Of a DNA stretch of 53,473 nucleotides, positions 9,323 through 18,097 are shown one piece after another. The DNA lies in the NCBI GenBank assembly GCA_947627475.1, contig CANQWE010000006.1, positions 1-53,473 of the forward strand, read 5' to 3'. Below the pieces are notes generated by a model. It ran no database searches, was not told where the DNA came from, and saw nothing but the letters and a program-made list of their open reading frames with translations. The first letter of the stretch is position 1; every line of letters begins with the position of its first letter. Both the position numbers and the translations under genes were made by a program. This DNA is from an uncultured Clostridia bacterium (GTDB lineage: Bacteria > Bacillota > Clostridia > Oscillospirales > CAG-272).

Positions 9323-9778
9323 ATGAAGCGAAAAATTATCATTGCAATGTTGCTGGTGCTGACGTTTTCCATGAGCGCCTGCTCTGTGCGCCAAGTGGAA
9401 GAAGAGACAACTGCCGTCACGACAGAAACGAAGGAAACCACCCAGTCCGGAGCAGGGGAAACCGATCCCCGGCCGCAGGAGAATACCACTGGGGCAGACA
9501 CAACCGGAAGTGACGCTGGAGATACAACCACCGGAGAAAAGCATATTACGGAAGAGGAGGCCCTGGCTGCGGCAAAGGCGTATCTTGGAGACAAGGACCC
9601 GGATACCGGATATAAGTATTCCTTCGTATCCCAGGGAACCATGGAGGATACGGATACGGGGGAGATGTTTTATAAAATACGGGTTTCTTGGTATCTGCCT
9701 GAGGACGACAGATATTCTGTCTGCGGATATCTTCTGGTAAGCCAGGACGGGAAAACCGTGACAAAATTTGACTGGTAA
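9323..9778 (+). CDS. small lipoprotein with Thr/Glu-rich linker and PepSY-like domain
   Basis: 151 residues. The signal peptide ends in the lipobox MSAC (Cys20). A Thr/Glu/Gly-rich unstructured spacer to about residue 72 follows, then a small domain beginning ITEEEALAAAKAYLGDK. That pattern, with the later FYKIRVSW and DGKTVTKFDW strands, resembles a single PepSY/YkwD-neighbour-type domain. It is probably membrane-tethered on the outer face. It sits directly after the MBOAT-DHHW pair and may act with it or be an independent surface protein. The function is unknown. Confidence 0.75.
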   Translation: MKRKIIIAMLLVLTFSMSACSVRQVEEETTAVTTETKETTQSGAGETDPRPQENTTGADTTGSDAGDTTTGEKHITEEEALAAAKAYLGDKDPDTGYKYSFVSQGTMEDTDTGEMFYKIRVSWYLPEDDRYSVCGYLLVSQDGKTVTKFDW

Positions 9779-9809
9779 CAGGCAGTCACAAGGAAGGGTA
9801 AAAGAGCAC

Positions 9810-11810
9810 ATGACAAAGAAAAAGGAAACGGCGCAGTACAATGACCAATCCATAGAAAAGCTGGAGGGCGCCGACCGGGTGCGTCTGCGTCCGGCAGTGA
9901 TATTTGGTTCTGATGGACTGGAAGGCTGCGAGCACGCCTTTTTTGAAATACTCTCCAACTCTGTGGATGAGGCGCGAGAAGGGTACGGTTCTACGATAGC
10001 CGTCACCGCCTATCGGGACCATTCCATCGAGGTGGATGACCGGGGACGGGGAATCCCCATGGGATATAATGAAAAATACGACTGTTTCAACTGGGAGCTG
10101 ATCTACTGTGAGCTGTATGCAGGCGGGAAATACAAAAACAACTCCGGCAGCGGCGGATACGAATTTTCTCTGGGTCTCAACGGGCTTGGCGCCTGCGCTA
10201 CCCAGTATGCCTCCGAGTTTTTTGAAGTCCATTCTTTCGATGGAAAAAACCTGTCTCATATGTCCTTTAAAAAGGGCAATCCGGTAGGTGAGCTGGAAGT
10301 CCGAGAGCTGGAAAAGGGGGAGCGGCGCACCGGAACGGTGACTTATTGGCGTCCTGATCTGGACGTGTTTACCGATATTTCCATTCCCAAAGCTTTTTAT
10401 GAGGATACCCTGGAGAAGCAGGCGGTGGTCAATGCCGGACTGCGGTTTATCCTACGGTATGAAAACGCAGACGGCTCCTTTGATGAAAAGGAATTCTTGT
10501 ATCCCAACGGCATCTCCGACTACGTGGCCCGCCTAGCGGGGGATACGGCGCTGACCCAGCCGGTTCTGTGGAAAATGCCGGAAGTCCGTGGACGGGACCG
10601 GGAAGATAAAGAGGAATACCGGCTGATTGCCGAAGTTTCCTTTTGCGTGTCCAATACGGTGAACGTGCTAGAATACTATCATAACTCCAGCTTTTTGGAG
10701 CATGGCGGCTCTCCGGAGCGGGCGGTAAAAAACGCTTTTGTTTATGCCATCGATCGTAAGCTGAAGGCAATGGGCAAATATAACAAGAACGAGTCGAGGA
10801 TTACCTTTGCTGACGTGGAGGACTGCCTGGTACTGGTGACAAACTCCTTCTCCACCCAGACGTCTTATGCCAACCAAACGAAAAAGGCCATAACAAACTC
10901 CTTTATCGCAGAGGCCCTCACCGATTTTTTAAAGGAGCAGCTGGAAATTTATTTTCTGGAAAACGCCTTGGAGGCGGACAAGCTGGTGAGCCAGGTACTG
11001 GTGAATAAGCGATCCAGGGAAACGGCGGAATCTACCCGCCTGAACATCAAAAAGAAACTGGCGACCACCAACGATGTGGCCAGCCGGGTGGAAAAGTTTG
11101 TTTCCTGCCGGTCCAAGGACCCCCTGCGCCGGGAACTGTATATTGTGGAGGGGGACTCAGCTATGACCAGTTGCAAGCTGGGGCGGGACGCAGAGTTTCA
11201 GGCCATTATCCCCGTACGGGGCAAAACGCTGAACTGTCTGAAAAGCACCTACGAAAAAATTTTCAAGAACGATATTATTGTAGATCTTTTGCGTGTGATC
11301 GGATGCGGTGTGGAAATCCAGGGAAAGGTAAGGGGGGATTTTGTACCCTTTGACATAGATTCCCTGCGCTGGTCTAAGATCATTATCTGTACCGATGCGG
11401 ACGAAGACGGGTTTCAGATCCGCACCCTGCTGCTGACCATGTTCTATCGGCTGCTGCCTAGCTTGATTCTGGAAGGGAAGGTGTATATTGCGGAGTCTCC
11501 CCTGTATGAAATTACAGCCAAGGACAAGATTTATTTTGCCTATAACGAGCCGGAAAAAGCGCAGATTCTGGAACAGCTGGGGGATGTAAAGTACACCCTG
11601 CAGCGATCCAAGGGACTGGGTGAAAATGAGCCGGATATGATGTGGCAGACGACCATGAATCCTGCCACCCGCAGACTGATCCGGGTGTCGGAAGCGGATG
11701 CCAAGGCCACAGAGGAGATTTTTGACACGCTGCTGGGAGACAATCTGCCCGCAAGAAAAGAATTCATCGCTCAGTTTGCCGCCCTGTATGCGGAGCGGGC
11801 AGATATTTAA
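9810..11810 (+). CDS. divergent type IIA topoisomerase B subunit (GyrB/ParE-like), no adjacent A subunit
   Basis: 666 residues. The start is set at 9810 by AGGAAGGG at 9791-9798; an upstream frame extension would overlap the lipoprotein gene. The GHKL ATPase N-box FFEILSNSVDEA is near residues 44-55, followed by VDDRGRGIPM and GLNGLGA. Transducer and Toprim domains follow, with EGDSA near 447, PVRGKTLN, and TDADEDG near 528-534. The Toprim loops deviate from classical GyrB: SAMTSCKLGRD replaces SAGGSAKQGRD, and DGFQIRTLLL has Gln where His is usual. It is probably a paralogue of the housekeeping GyrB/ParE. No gyrA/parC homologue lies beside it, so its partner must be elsewhere. Confidence 0.88.
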   Translation: MTKKKETAQYNDQSIEKLEGADRVRLRPAVIFGSDGLEGCEHAFFEILSNSVDEAREGYGSTIAVTAYRDHSIEVDDRGRGIPMGYNEKYDCFNWELIYCELYAGGKYKNNSGSGGYEFSLGLNGLGACATQYASEFFEVHSFDGKNLSHMSFKKGNPVGELEVRELEKGERRTGTVTYWRPDLDVFTDISIPKAFYEDTLEKQAVVNAGLRFILRYENADGSFDEKEFLYPNGISDYVARLAGDTALTQPVLWKMPEVRGRDREDKEEYRLIAEVSFCVSNTVNVLEYYHNSSFLEHGGSPERAVKNAFVYAIDRKLKAMGKYNKNESRITFADVEDCLVLVTNSFSTQTSYANQTKKAITNSFIAEALTDFLKEQLEIYFLENALEADKLVSQVLVNKRSRETAESTRLNIKKKLATTNDVASRVEKFVSCRSKDPLRRELYIVEGDSAMTSCKLGRDAEFQAIIPVRGKTLNCLKSTYEKIFKNDIIVDLLRVIGCGVEIQGKVRGDFVPFDIDSLRWSKIIICTDADEDGFQIRTLLLTMFYRLLPSLILEGKVYIAESPLYEITAKDKIYFAYNEPEKAQILEQLGDVKYTLQRSKGLGENEPDMMWQTTMNPATRRLIRVSEADAKATEEIFDTLLGDNLPARKEFIAQFAALYAERADI

Positions 11811-11838
11811 CTACGGAAAACGGGAAGGAGCAGGGCAT

Positions 11839-13293
11839 ATGCTGGTGCGAAAAAGCGTTTGTCTGCTGCTGGCCGTGGGCCTTGCAGCAGGTCTTGTAGG
11901 CTGCGGTAAAAAAAAGTCTGAAGGGCACACCTACGACACAGCCGCAGATTTTCGGCCGGAGGATGGGGAGCTGTTTGCAGACGTCCCAACCGGCAGCTTT
12001 GACGAATATACCTTTACAATTTTAAATGCCACCACTGGCTCCGCTGCTTCCCATATGGCTACGGATACCCTGGAGGGAGACACCTTGAATGAATCTCTCT
12101 ACCGGCGCAACAGCAATGTGGAAGAGCGGCTGAATATAACCATTGAAGAGGTACGGGACATCCCGGAAAACATCCATGAAATCGCGGTGGCTTCCTGCCT
12201 GGCGGATGAAGACAAATACAGCGCTGTATGGAACAGTGCCTCCTATATGTCCACGCTGGCGACGGCGGGGTATTTGGTTACAGACGAATATCTTACAGCG
12301 GTAGACCTGTCCAAGCCCTGGTGGAAAACGGCCTTGATGCAGGAGGCTGCTGTAGATGGCGGACAGTTTTTATTTTTTGGGGATATCCATTTATCCTATT
12401 ATGATGCCCACAGCATGGTGGGTGTCAATATGAGCCTGCTGAAAGATTATGCGGGGGTGGAGAATCCCTACGACCTGGTGGACAGGGGAATTTGGACGCT
12501 GGATACCATGCTTGCTATGATGGACGCAGTAGATGCAGATATGGACGGCAGCGGGGCGCTGAGCTGGGAAGACCTGTACGGCGCGGCGCTGTCCCCGGAG
12601 GAGGCATTTCCTCTGCTTTATGGGGCTGACGTGCGCATCAGCCGGATGGACGACTACGGCTTGCCCCTGCTTACCTGCAGCACGGACGAGGCATTTTACA
12701 ATGTATTTACGAAAATTTCCACGCAGCTGTATAGCGGCAGCCCTTATGTGTATGACACAGAGGCAAACGAAGCAGACAACGTCAGCAGCAGAGATATGTT
12801 TTTGGGGCGGCATAGCCTGTTTTATATTACGGACATAGGCTCCCTTGGAAATCTGCGGGATATGGACGACGAGTTCGGTGTGCTTCCCATTCCCAAAAGA
12901 GACGCATATCAGGAGAACTATATTTCCTATCTGCCTGGGGACGTATCTGCCCTTGGCGTGATGGTTACCGGACGCAATCTGCTGCGGACAGGTATTGTTT
13001 TGGAAAACCTTGCAGCGGAGGGATATCGGCCCGGCGGTATACGGGAGTGCTACGTGGACTCTGTTTTGTCCTTCAAGTATGTGGACGATGAAAAATCCAG
13101 AGAGAATTTGTACCGGATCCTGGATACAGGAACCGTCGACCCTGCGGCTATATATAACTGGGGCGGCATCATGGACACGCTCCAGGATTTGGTTCGGGAG
13201 CCAGGGGTATTTTCTTCCCGGATTGCGGCGATCCAGCGGGCCGCGGATACGGAGATAAAAGACACAGTGGAGGCTGTAGAAAAATATAGATAA
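11839..13293 (+). CDS. extracellular solute-binding-type lipoprotein
   Basis: 484 residues from the ATG at 11839, preceded by GGGAAGGAG. The longer upstream frame overlaps the gyrB-like gene and lacks a signal peptide. The lipobox LVGC ends at Cys22, followed by a KKK stretch. The mature part resembles family-1-like extracellular solute-binding proteins: an early NVEERLNITIEE segment, a hydrophobic GQFLFFGDIHLSYYD core and a late periplasmic-binding-protein-like lobe. No ABC permease or ATPase genes are adjacent. Instead a two-component system follows 54 bases later, so a ligand-sensing or orphan-receptor role is possible. The ligand is unknown. Confidence 0.8.
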   Translation: MLVRKSVCLLLAVGLAAGLVGCGKKKSEGHTYDTAADFRPEDGELFADVPTGSFDEYTFTILNATTGSAASHMATDTLEGDTLNESLYRRNSNVEERLNITIEEVRDIPENIHEIAVASCLADEDKYSAVWNSASYMSTLATAGYLVTDEYLTAVDLSKPWWKTALMQEAAVDGGQFLFFGDIHLSYYDAHSMVGVNMSLLKDYAGVENPYDLVDRGIWTLDTMLAMMDAVDADMDGSGALSWEDLYGAALSPEEAFPLLYGADVRISRMDDYGLPLLTCSTDEAFYNVFTKISTQLYSGSPYVYDTEANEADNVSSRDMFLGRHSLFYITDIGSLGNLRDMDDEFGVLPIPKRDAYQENYISYLPGDVSALGVMVTGRNLLRTGIVLENLAAEGYRPGGIRECYVDSVLSFKYVDDEKSRENLYRILDTGTVDPAAIYNWGGIMDTLQDLVREPGVFSSRIAAIQRAADTEIKDTVEAVEKYR

Positions 13294-13309
13294 GGGATGA
13301 CTCCCTTTT
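13292..13309 (+). terminator. weak hairpin terminator after solute-binding lipoprotein
   Basis: AAGGGA-TGAC-TCCCTT with a four-T tail begins at the stop codon of the lipoprotein gene. The stem is short, so it probably attenuates rather than stops transcription into the response regulator gene. Confidence 0.4.
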
Positions 13310-13347
13310 GTATGATGGGCTTGGCGTCCTGAGGTGAGGTGATCATT

Positions 13348-14028
13348 TTGCGGGTTTTCATTGCGGAGGACGAACGGGATTTAAATCAGATCATTGTGCA
13401 GAAGCTGACTGCAGAGGGGTACAGCGTAGACGCCTGCTGCAATGGGAAAGAGGCTATCGACATCCTTTCTTATACGGATTATGACGCTGTGATTTTAGAC
13501 ATTATGATGCCCGGGGCAGACGGCTTTGCAGTACTGAACAGTCTGCGCAGCAGGGGAAAGGCTACACCGGTTTTATTTCTCACTGCAAGAGACGCGGTAA
13601 GCGATCGGGTAAAGGGCCTGGACAGCGGCGCAAACGACTATATGGTAAAGCCCTTTTCCATGGAGGAGCTGGCAGCCCGGCTGCGGGCCATGACCCGCGC
13701 TTCCTTTGGCGGGACCAGCAGCCTTTTGTCAGCAGGAGACCTGACGCTGGATACTGCCGCACATACGGTATGCCGCGGTGGCCGGGAAATTGCGCTGTCC
13801 GCCAAGGAATATGCTATTTTGGAATATATGCTGTACAACAAGGGCGTGGTGCTGTCCCGGGAAAAAATTGAGGACCATGTTTGGAATTTTGACTACGAAG
13901 GCGGCACCAACGTAGTGGACGTATACATTCGTTACCTGCGCAAAAAGCTGGATGATGGGTGGGAAAAAAAGCTCATCCATACGGTACGCGGCAAGGGTTA
14001 TGTGCTGCGGGAGGAAACAGAAAAATGA
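13348..14028 (+). CDS. OmpR/PhoB-family response regulator
   Basis: 226 residues. The likely start is TTG at 13348 because GAGGTGATC (13336-13344) matches the extended anti-Shine-Dalgarno sequence at the right distance; a GTG at 13339 is in frame but has no site. The receiver domain has acidic EDE near residues 6-8, phospho-acceptor Asp51 in ILDIMMPGADG, and the MVKPF lysine near 101. The C-terminal winged helix carries LSAKEYAILEYML and the VDVYIRYLRKKL recognition region. It acts as a DNA-binding transcription regulator. It overlaps the kinase gene by four bases (ATGA), a classic two-component operon. Confidence 0.95.
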   Translation: MRVFIAEDERDLNQIIVQKLTAEGYSVDACCNGKEAIDILSYTDYDAVILDIMMPGADGFAVLNSLRSRGKATPVLFLTARDAVSDRVKGLDSGANDYMVKPFSMEELAARLRAMTRASFGGTSSLLSAGDLTLDTAAHTVCRGGREIALSAKEYAILEYMLYNKGVVLSREKIEDHVWNFDYEGGTNVVDVYIRYLRKKLDDGWEKKLIHTVRGKGYVLREETEK

Positions 14029-15434
14029 AAAACTGGTCCATACGGGGAAAGATCACCCTATGGTTTGCCGCATTCCTAATAGTGATGGCGGGTGTTTCCG
14101 GCTTTACCGTGCTTTTTGCCAGCAACCAGGTGATCCAAAAGACCATACGGGACGGGCTCGTAAACACCGTAGAGCGAAATGTGGACGAGATCGAATATTA
14201 TGCAGATCTGGATGCGCTCAGGGCCTCTGCACAGGTGCAGCATTCTATAAAATATAAAGCGGGATTTCTGAAGATAGACGATGATTTTCTGGATGAGGTA
14301 AATGAGGTATACACTGCTTTGTACCAAAGCAGTGGTACGCTGCTGTATGGAGAAAACCCCATAGCGGAAGCGCTGTCCGGTCTTCGGTTCATCGATGGGC
14401 AAATGCAGCAGGTTAAAGTAGACGGACTGGTGTATTATGTGTTTGACCGGGAGCTTTCCAGACAGGGTCTGGAGCGGCTTTGGCTGCGGGGCGTAGTAGC
14501 TGAGACGCAGGGCTCTCAGCAGATATCCGATATTTCCCATCTGTCACTGATTGTTCTGCCGTCGCTGCTGCTGGTATCACTGGCAGGCGGATATATGATT
14601 GCCGGCAGAATGCTGCGTCCGGTACAGGACATCTCTGATGCAGCTGCAAAAATCGGCAGCGGCGGGGATTTAAAGCAGCGGATCCGGCTTGGTGCGGGAA
14701 GGGACGAGCTGCATCAGCTGGCAGATCGATTCAATGAGATGTTTTCCCGTTTGGAAGCTTCCTTCGATGCCCAGCGGCAGTTTACCTCCGACGCCTCCCA
14801 TGAGCTGCGCACACCTGCTGCAGTGATTTTGGCCCAATGTGAGCTTTCTCTGGAAAGGCAGCGGACGCCCGAGGAATATGAAGACGCCCTGGTCGTGATA
14901 CAGCGGCAAGGCAGAAAGATGAACAGGCTGATCGGGGATATGCTGGATTTTACCCGGCTGGAACAGCAGTCAGAAAGCTATACACGGGAGCGGGTAGATC
15001 TGTCGGAGCTGGTTTCTGACTTGTGCGGGGATATGGCGCTGATCGGGGAGCGGGGAATCCGACTGGAATATATTACCCAGCAGCCCCAGCTTATGGTTTA
15101 TGGTAACAAAGGGCTTTTAGGACGCCTTCTGACAAACCTGATCAGCAATGCTTACCGGTATGGAAAGGACAACGGTCATATTTGGGTGAGCCTGCAGACT
15201 GCTGAAAATGGCCGGATAATACTGACTGTGACGGATGATGGAATCGGTATCCCCAAGGAGGAACAGGAAAAAATATTTCAGCGTTTTTATCAGGCAGACC
15301 GTTCCAGAACCGGCGCCGGAATTGGATTGGGACTATCCATGGCCCGAGAGATCGCCCGGTTCCACGGGGGCATGCTAACCGTGGAAAGCGGCAATGGAAA
15401 AACGGTTTTCATCCTTTCCCTGCCTGCTTTATAA
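14025..15434 (+). CDS. HAMP-domain sensor histidine kinase
   Basis: 469 residues from the ATG overlapping the regulator's stop. A first membrane helix (about 12-34) is followed by an extracellular sensor of about 140 residues. A second helix is near 173-197, then a HAMP domain beginning MLRPVQDIS. The H-box SHELRTP has phospho-acceptor His259. The N-box is LISNAYRYG, then DDGIGIPKEEQ, the F-box FQRFYQADRSRTG and the G2 box GIGLGLSMA. All key kinase residues are present. The signal is unknown. The flanking lipoprotein and PepSY genes hint at envelope sensing. Confidence 0.95.
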   Translation: MKNWSIRGKITLWFAAFLIVMAGVSGFTVLFASNQVIQKTIRDGLVNTVERNVDEIEYYADLDALRASAQVQHSIKYKAGFLKIDDDFLDEVNEVYTALYQSSGTLLYGENPIAEALSGLRFIDGQMQQVKVDGLVYYVFDRELSRQGLERLWLRGVVAETQGSQQISDISHLSLIVLPSLLLVSLAGGYMIAGRMLRPVQDISDAAAKIGSGGDLKQRIRLGAGRDELHQLADRFNEMFSRLEASFDAQRQFTSDASHELRTPAAVILAQCELSLERQRTPEEYEDALVVIQRQGRKMNRLIGDMLDFTRLEQQSESYTRERVDLSELVSDLCGDMALIGERGIRLEYITQQPQLMVYGNKGLLGRLLTNLISNAYRYGKDNGHIWVSLQTAENGRIILTVTDDGIGIPKEEQEKIFQRFYQADRSRTGAGIGLGLSMAREIARFHGGMLTVESGNGKTVFILSLPAL

Positions 15435-15509
15435 AAAATTTTTTATTCTAATAGAATTTTAATGTTTCTCCTTTATGATAGCAGCAGAAGATACGAAAGG
15501 AGTGTTAAC

Positions 15510-16361
15510 ATGAAAAAAATTAAAAGATTTTTTGATTCGCCTCTGAAAGCAGTGGCATCTTGTATTTGTATTCTTGCTGTGCTTGCAATTTTGGGTGTGG
15601 GAACAGCCTTTGCCGTGGGTGCCGTGGCAGAAAATACCTCTATCGGTGTGGCACGTGCCCAGGATGCCGCCTTTGCAGATGCCAGTGTAGCCCCGGAAGA
15701 GGTTGTTCTTTCGAAAACAGAATTTGCATTTGAAAATGGCCGGTTTGTATATGAGGTAGATTTTACCGCAGATGGTTTGGAGTACGAATATCTGATCCTT
15801 GCATCCGATGGGAAAGTCATCAGCCGGGATGTAGAGCAGGCAGATATACAGAACCCTGTACCGGAAAATCAAATGGAAACTGCCGATTCAACCAATACAT
15901 CCACGACGCAGATCAGCTTGGAGGAGGCTAAAGAAATTGCTGTGGACGATGCCGGCATAGACCAGCAGCAAAGAGAACAACTGCAGTTTTCCCAGGAGAA
16001 ATTAGAGTGGGATGACGGCAGGGCGGTTTATGAAATTGACTTTTTTACCACAGATTATAAGATATATGAATATGAAATCGATGCTTCTACCGGTGCTATT
16101 CTCAGCAAGAGTGCGGAAGATGCCAGAGGCAGTGCTGCAGATACAGACGGCGGAAACGGACTAATTCACTTAGACGATGCAAAGGAAATTGCTGCACGCC
16201 ATGCGGGATTTACTGTATCGGAAGTGCGGTTTTCCAAAGCGAAGCTGGATCGTGACGATGGACGTACGGTATATGAGGTAGAATTTTACAAGGACACCAC
16301 AGAATATGAATACACCATTGATGCTGCTGCGGGAACTATTTTAGAATACGATATAGGCTAA
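15510..16361 (+). CDS. secreted/anchored protein with three PepSY domains
   Basis: 283 residues from the ATG at 15510 (GAAAGGAG site). An N-terminal membrane helix is formed by residues 15-37. Three repeats of a PepSY-like unit follow, near residues 45-115, 130-205 and 215-283. Each carries the SLEEAKEIA or similar helix, an (E/D)DGRxVYEVDF strand, and a YEYxIDAxxGxIL end. PepSY domains are often inhibitory or regulatory modules on the cell surface, sometimes for peptidases. It follows the sensor kinase after 75 bases and ends at a strong terminator, so it may be a target or ligand-binding accessory of that system. Confidence 0.88.
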   Translation: MKKIKRFFDSPLKAVASCICILAVLAILGVGTAFAVGAVAENTSIGVARAQDAAFADASVAPEEVVLSKTEFAFENGRFVYEVDFTADGLEYEYLILASDGKVISRDVEQADIQNPVPENQMETADSTNTSTTQISLEEAKEIAVDDAGIDQQQREQLQFSQEKLEWDDGRAVYEIDFFTTDYKIYEYEIDASTGAILSKSAEDARGSAADTDGGNGLIHLDDAKEIAARHAGFTVSEVRFSKAKLDRDDGRTVYEVEFYKDTTEYEYTIDAAAGTILEYDIG

Positions 16362-16363
16362 AT

Positions 16364-16393
16364 AAAAAGGATTCGGCATGCCGAATCCTTTTT
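16364..16393. terminator. bidirectional intrinsic terminator
   Basis: Perfect 30-base palindrome with a GGATTCGGCA/TGCCGAATCC stem flanked by A5 and T5. It serves the PepSY gene on the plus strand and, since it overlaps the last codon, the converging membrane-protein gene on the minus strand. Confidence 0.9.
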
Positions 16394-17015
16394 ATTTTTC
16401 TCTGTTTTCACGATTATAGCGCGCTACTGCGCAAAGATAGCCTTCCATATTTTCTGAAGGTTCGATAATCAGCTTCACATCGTCCATACCCCGGCTGGAA
16501 AAGATCAGCAAACATTGGTGTGCGCCAATCATATTCCGAAGATAGCGGTAGGTTCTTGCCTTTTTATGCTGCCGGACGATTTTTTTTCGCTCCCTGCGGA
16601 GCTGGGGCAAGGGGATGCAGGACGTCAGCGTTCCCAAAGAAAGTACGCATTCAGCTGTCATTACCCGGCGACCCTGGGCCTTTTCCACAACGAAGTCCAG
16701 CCTGTCCGGCGGCAGGCGCAGCGGACTGCCTCCCTTAGCGGCACTACTATCTGCGGCAGCAGCATTTTGTTCCTTGCCGTCGCTGTCTGTATCCTCACGC
16801 CGGCCTGCCCGCACAATATAGCGGATTCGAAAAAATTTAAAGCGGACCAGAATATAGATCATTGCGCAGAAGAATACCAGCGACAGGCCCTGCAGAAATC
16901 CTCTTCCGGCGATCCCGCTGAAGGATGCAAACACAAATCCCACAGTGGCACAGAGAAAAAGGGCCAGCACTGTGGCCTCAGGTGCCCGGTTCTTTTGTTC
17001 TGGTTGATGTATCAC
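16392..17015 (-). CDS. small integral membrane protein of unknown function
   Basis: 207 residues if the GTG at 17015 is the start, chosen for AAAGGAAAGG ten bases upstream; the longer frame runs back into rpmF. Two membrane helices are visible near residues 15-32 and 38-57. A charged, Ala-rich cytoplasmic linker follows, then a basic domain with KARTYRYLRNMIGAHQ and LLIFSSRGMDDVKLII. No family was recognised. It lies 80 bases after rpmF on the same strand but beyond the rpmF terminator hairpin, so it is probably expressed by read-through or from its own promoter. Confidence 0.7.
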   Translation of the reverse strand: MIHQPEQKNRAPEATVLALFLCATVGFVFASFSGIAGRGFLQGLSLVFFCAMIYILVRFKFFRIRYIVRAGRREDTDSDGKEQNAAAADSSAAKGGSPLRLPPDRLDFVVEKAQGRRVMTAECVLSLGTLTSCIPLPQLRRERKKIVRQHKKARTYRYLRNMIGAHQCLLIFSSRGMDDVKLIIEPSENMEGYLCAVARYNRENREK

Positions 17016-17052
17016 TGTATGACATCCTTTCCTTTGAAACTGCTTAAAACGG

Positions 17053-17091
17053 AAAAACCGCCGCAGCGGCCTCTCGGCGCTCAGGCGGTTT
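17053..17091 (-). terminator. terminator downstream of rpmF
   Basis: On the minus strand, AAACCGCC and GGCGGTTTTT pair around a GC-rich inner hairpin and end in a T-run (plus-strand AAAAACCGCC at 17053-17062 with GGCGGTTT at 17084-17091). It starts five bases after the rpmF stop. Confidence 0.75.
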
Positions 17092-17095
17092 ACCA

Positions 17096-17281
17096 TTATG
17101 CTTCTTTTTTCGCAATAACTTGCTTCCCGTTGTAATAACCGCATGCACTGCAAACTCTGTGCGTCAGGTTATATTCACCGCAGTTGGAGCATTTTACCAT
17201 GCCGGGCATGGACAGCTTCCATACGTTGGAGCGTCTCTTATCTCTGCGAGCTTTTGAAACTTTTCTCTTCGGTACTGCCAT
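17096..17281 (-). CDS. rpmF: 50S ribosomal protein L32
   Basis: 61-residue L32 with the family N-terminus [17 protein letters not shown]. Two CxxC pairs ([20 protein letters not shown]) form the zinc ribbon seen in the zinc-binding type of L32. It lies 52 bases downstream of the yceD-like gene, the conserved yceD-rpmF order. The ribosome binding site is GGGGGGA. Confidence 0.97.
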   Translation of the reverse strand: MAVPKRKVSKARRDKRRSNVWKLSMPGMVKCSNCGEYNLTHRVCSACGYYNGKQVIAKKEA

Positions 17282-17333
17282 TGGAATCCCCCCTTTGTAT
17301 CGTTAAAAAGGATCATTACAACCCATTATACTA

Positions 17334-17861
17334 CTATTTATCCATTTTATCAAGTAGTTTTTGAAATATTTCCATTCTTGGATCGATTTCTTTTTTTTCA
17401 CCGCAAGTACAGCCGTCCCCGATTTTTTTGCCGCATGTATCACACAACCCGGGACAGTCGTCGCTGCATAGGTGATATACGGGAAGCTCTAAAATCACCG
17501 CCTCTAAAATTTCCCGGTCAAAATTGATTCCCCCATCTTTAACCCAGACGATGTCGTCCTCGTCCATGTTTTCGGTACCAGCCCCTCCCGTGGTGACAAT
17601 GCGTTTTAAGGGAAAAGACACAGTTCCTTTCAGTGGTGCCAGACACCGGTCACAAACCGTGGTATAGTCGGCGCTTACATGGACACGCAGCGCCATATAT
17701 CCGTCATTATCGATTACGCTGCCAGATACCTGGATAGGTGCAGGCAGAGAAATATCGTCAGGAAGCTGCGGTGCATCCTCTACGTCTCCTAAAGTGAGGG
17801 AAAAGCCAAAAGACAGCGAAGGAATTCGCTTGTTCATCAGCTGCGTCAGATCCAGTCTCAT
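17334..17861 (-). CDS. YceD/DUF177 family protein
   Basis: 175 residues from the ATG at 17861 (AAAGGA eight bases upstream); an in-frame ATG pair upstream lacks a site. DUF177 proteins sit upstream of rpmF across bacteria and have been linked to 23S rRNA or ribosome metabolism. The family core is visible as CDRCLAPLKG near residue 72. A C-terminal cysteine cluster, CSDDCPGLCDTCGKKIGDGCTCG, could bind zinc. It is driven by a near-consensus promoter 50 bases upstream. Confidence 0.9.
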   Translation of the reverse strand: MRLDLTQLMNKRIPSLSFGFSLTLGDVEDAPQLPDDISLPAPIQVSGSVIDNDGYMALRVHVSADYTTVCDRCLAPLKGTVSFPLKRIVTTGGAGTENMDEDDIVWVKDGGINFDREILEAVILELPVYHLCSDDCPGLCDTCGKKIGDGCTCGEKKEIDPRMEIFQKLLDKMDK

Positions 17862-17911
17862 GAAATTTGTCCTTTCCATCATTCTTTATGGGGAATATGG
17901 CTGCGGAAAAT

Positions 17912-17940
17912 ACTATACCAAATACAGCAGGCGCTGTCAA
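17912..17940 (-). promoter_or_regulatory. sigma-A promoter for yceD-rpmF
   Basis: Minus strand: TTGACA (17935-17940), 17 bases, TATAGT (17912-17917). The -35 is perfect and the spacing optimal, about 50 bases before the yceD-like start. Confidence 0.85.
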
Positions 17941-18097
17941 CAGTATAATCCATTTATTACGCTATTGGTATAGACTATTTTTATTATACTCTTTTCTGCT
18001 TTCTTTGTCAAGGATAAGGAAAAATATCATTTGTTTTCACAAATTTCATTGAAAGCAGCGAGCGCTTATGTTAAAATGATAAAAAGTCTTTGAAAAT

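Noticed and set aside
11698-11838. Upstream extension of the solute-binding lipoprotein
   Set aside because: It overlaps the gyrB-like gene and would bury the signal peptide; the ATG at 11839 has a strong site.
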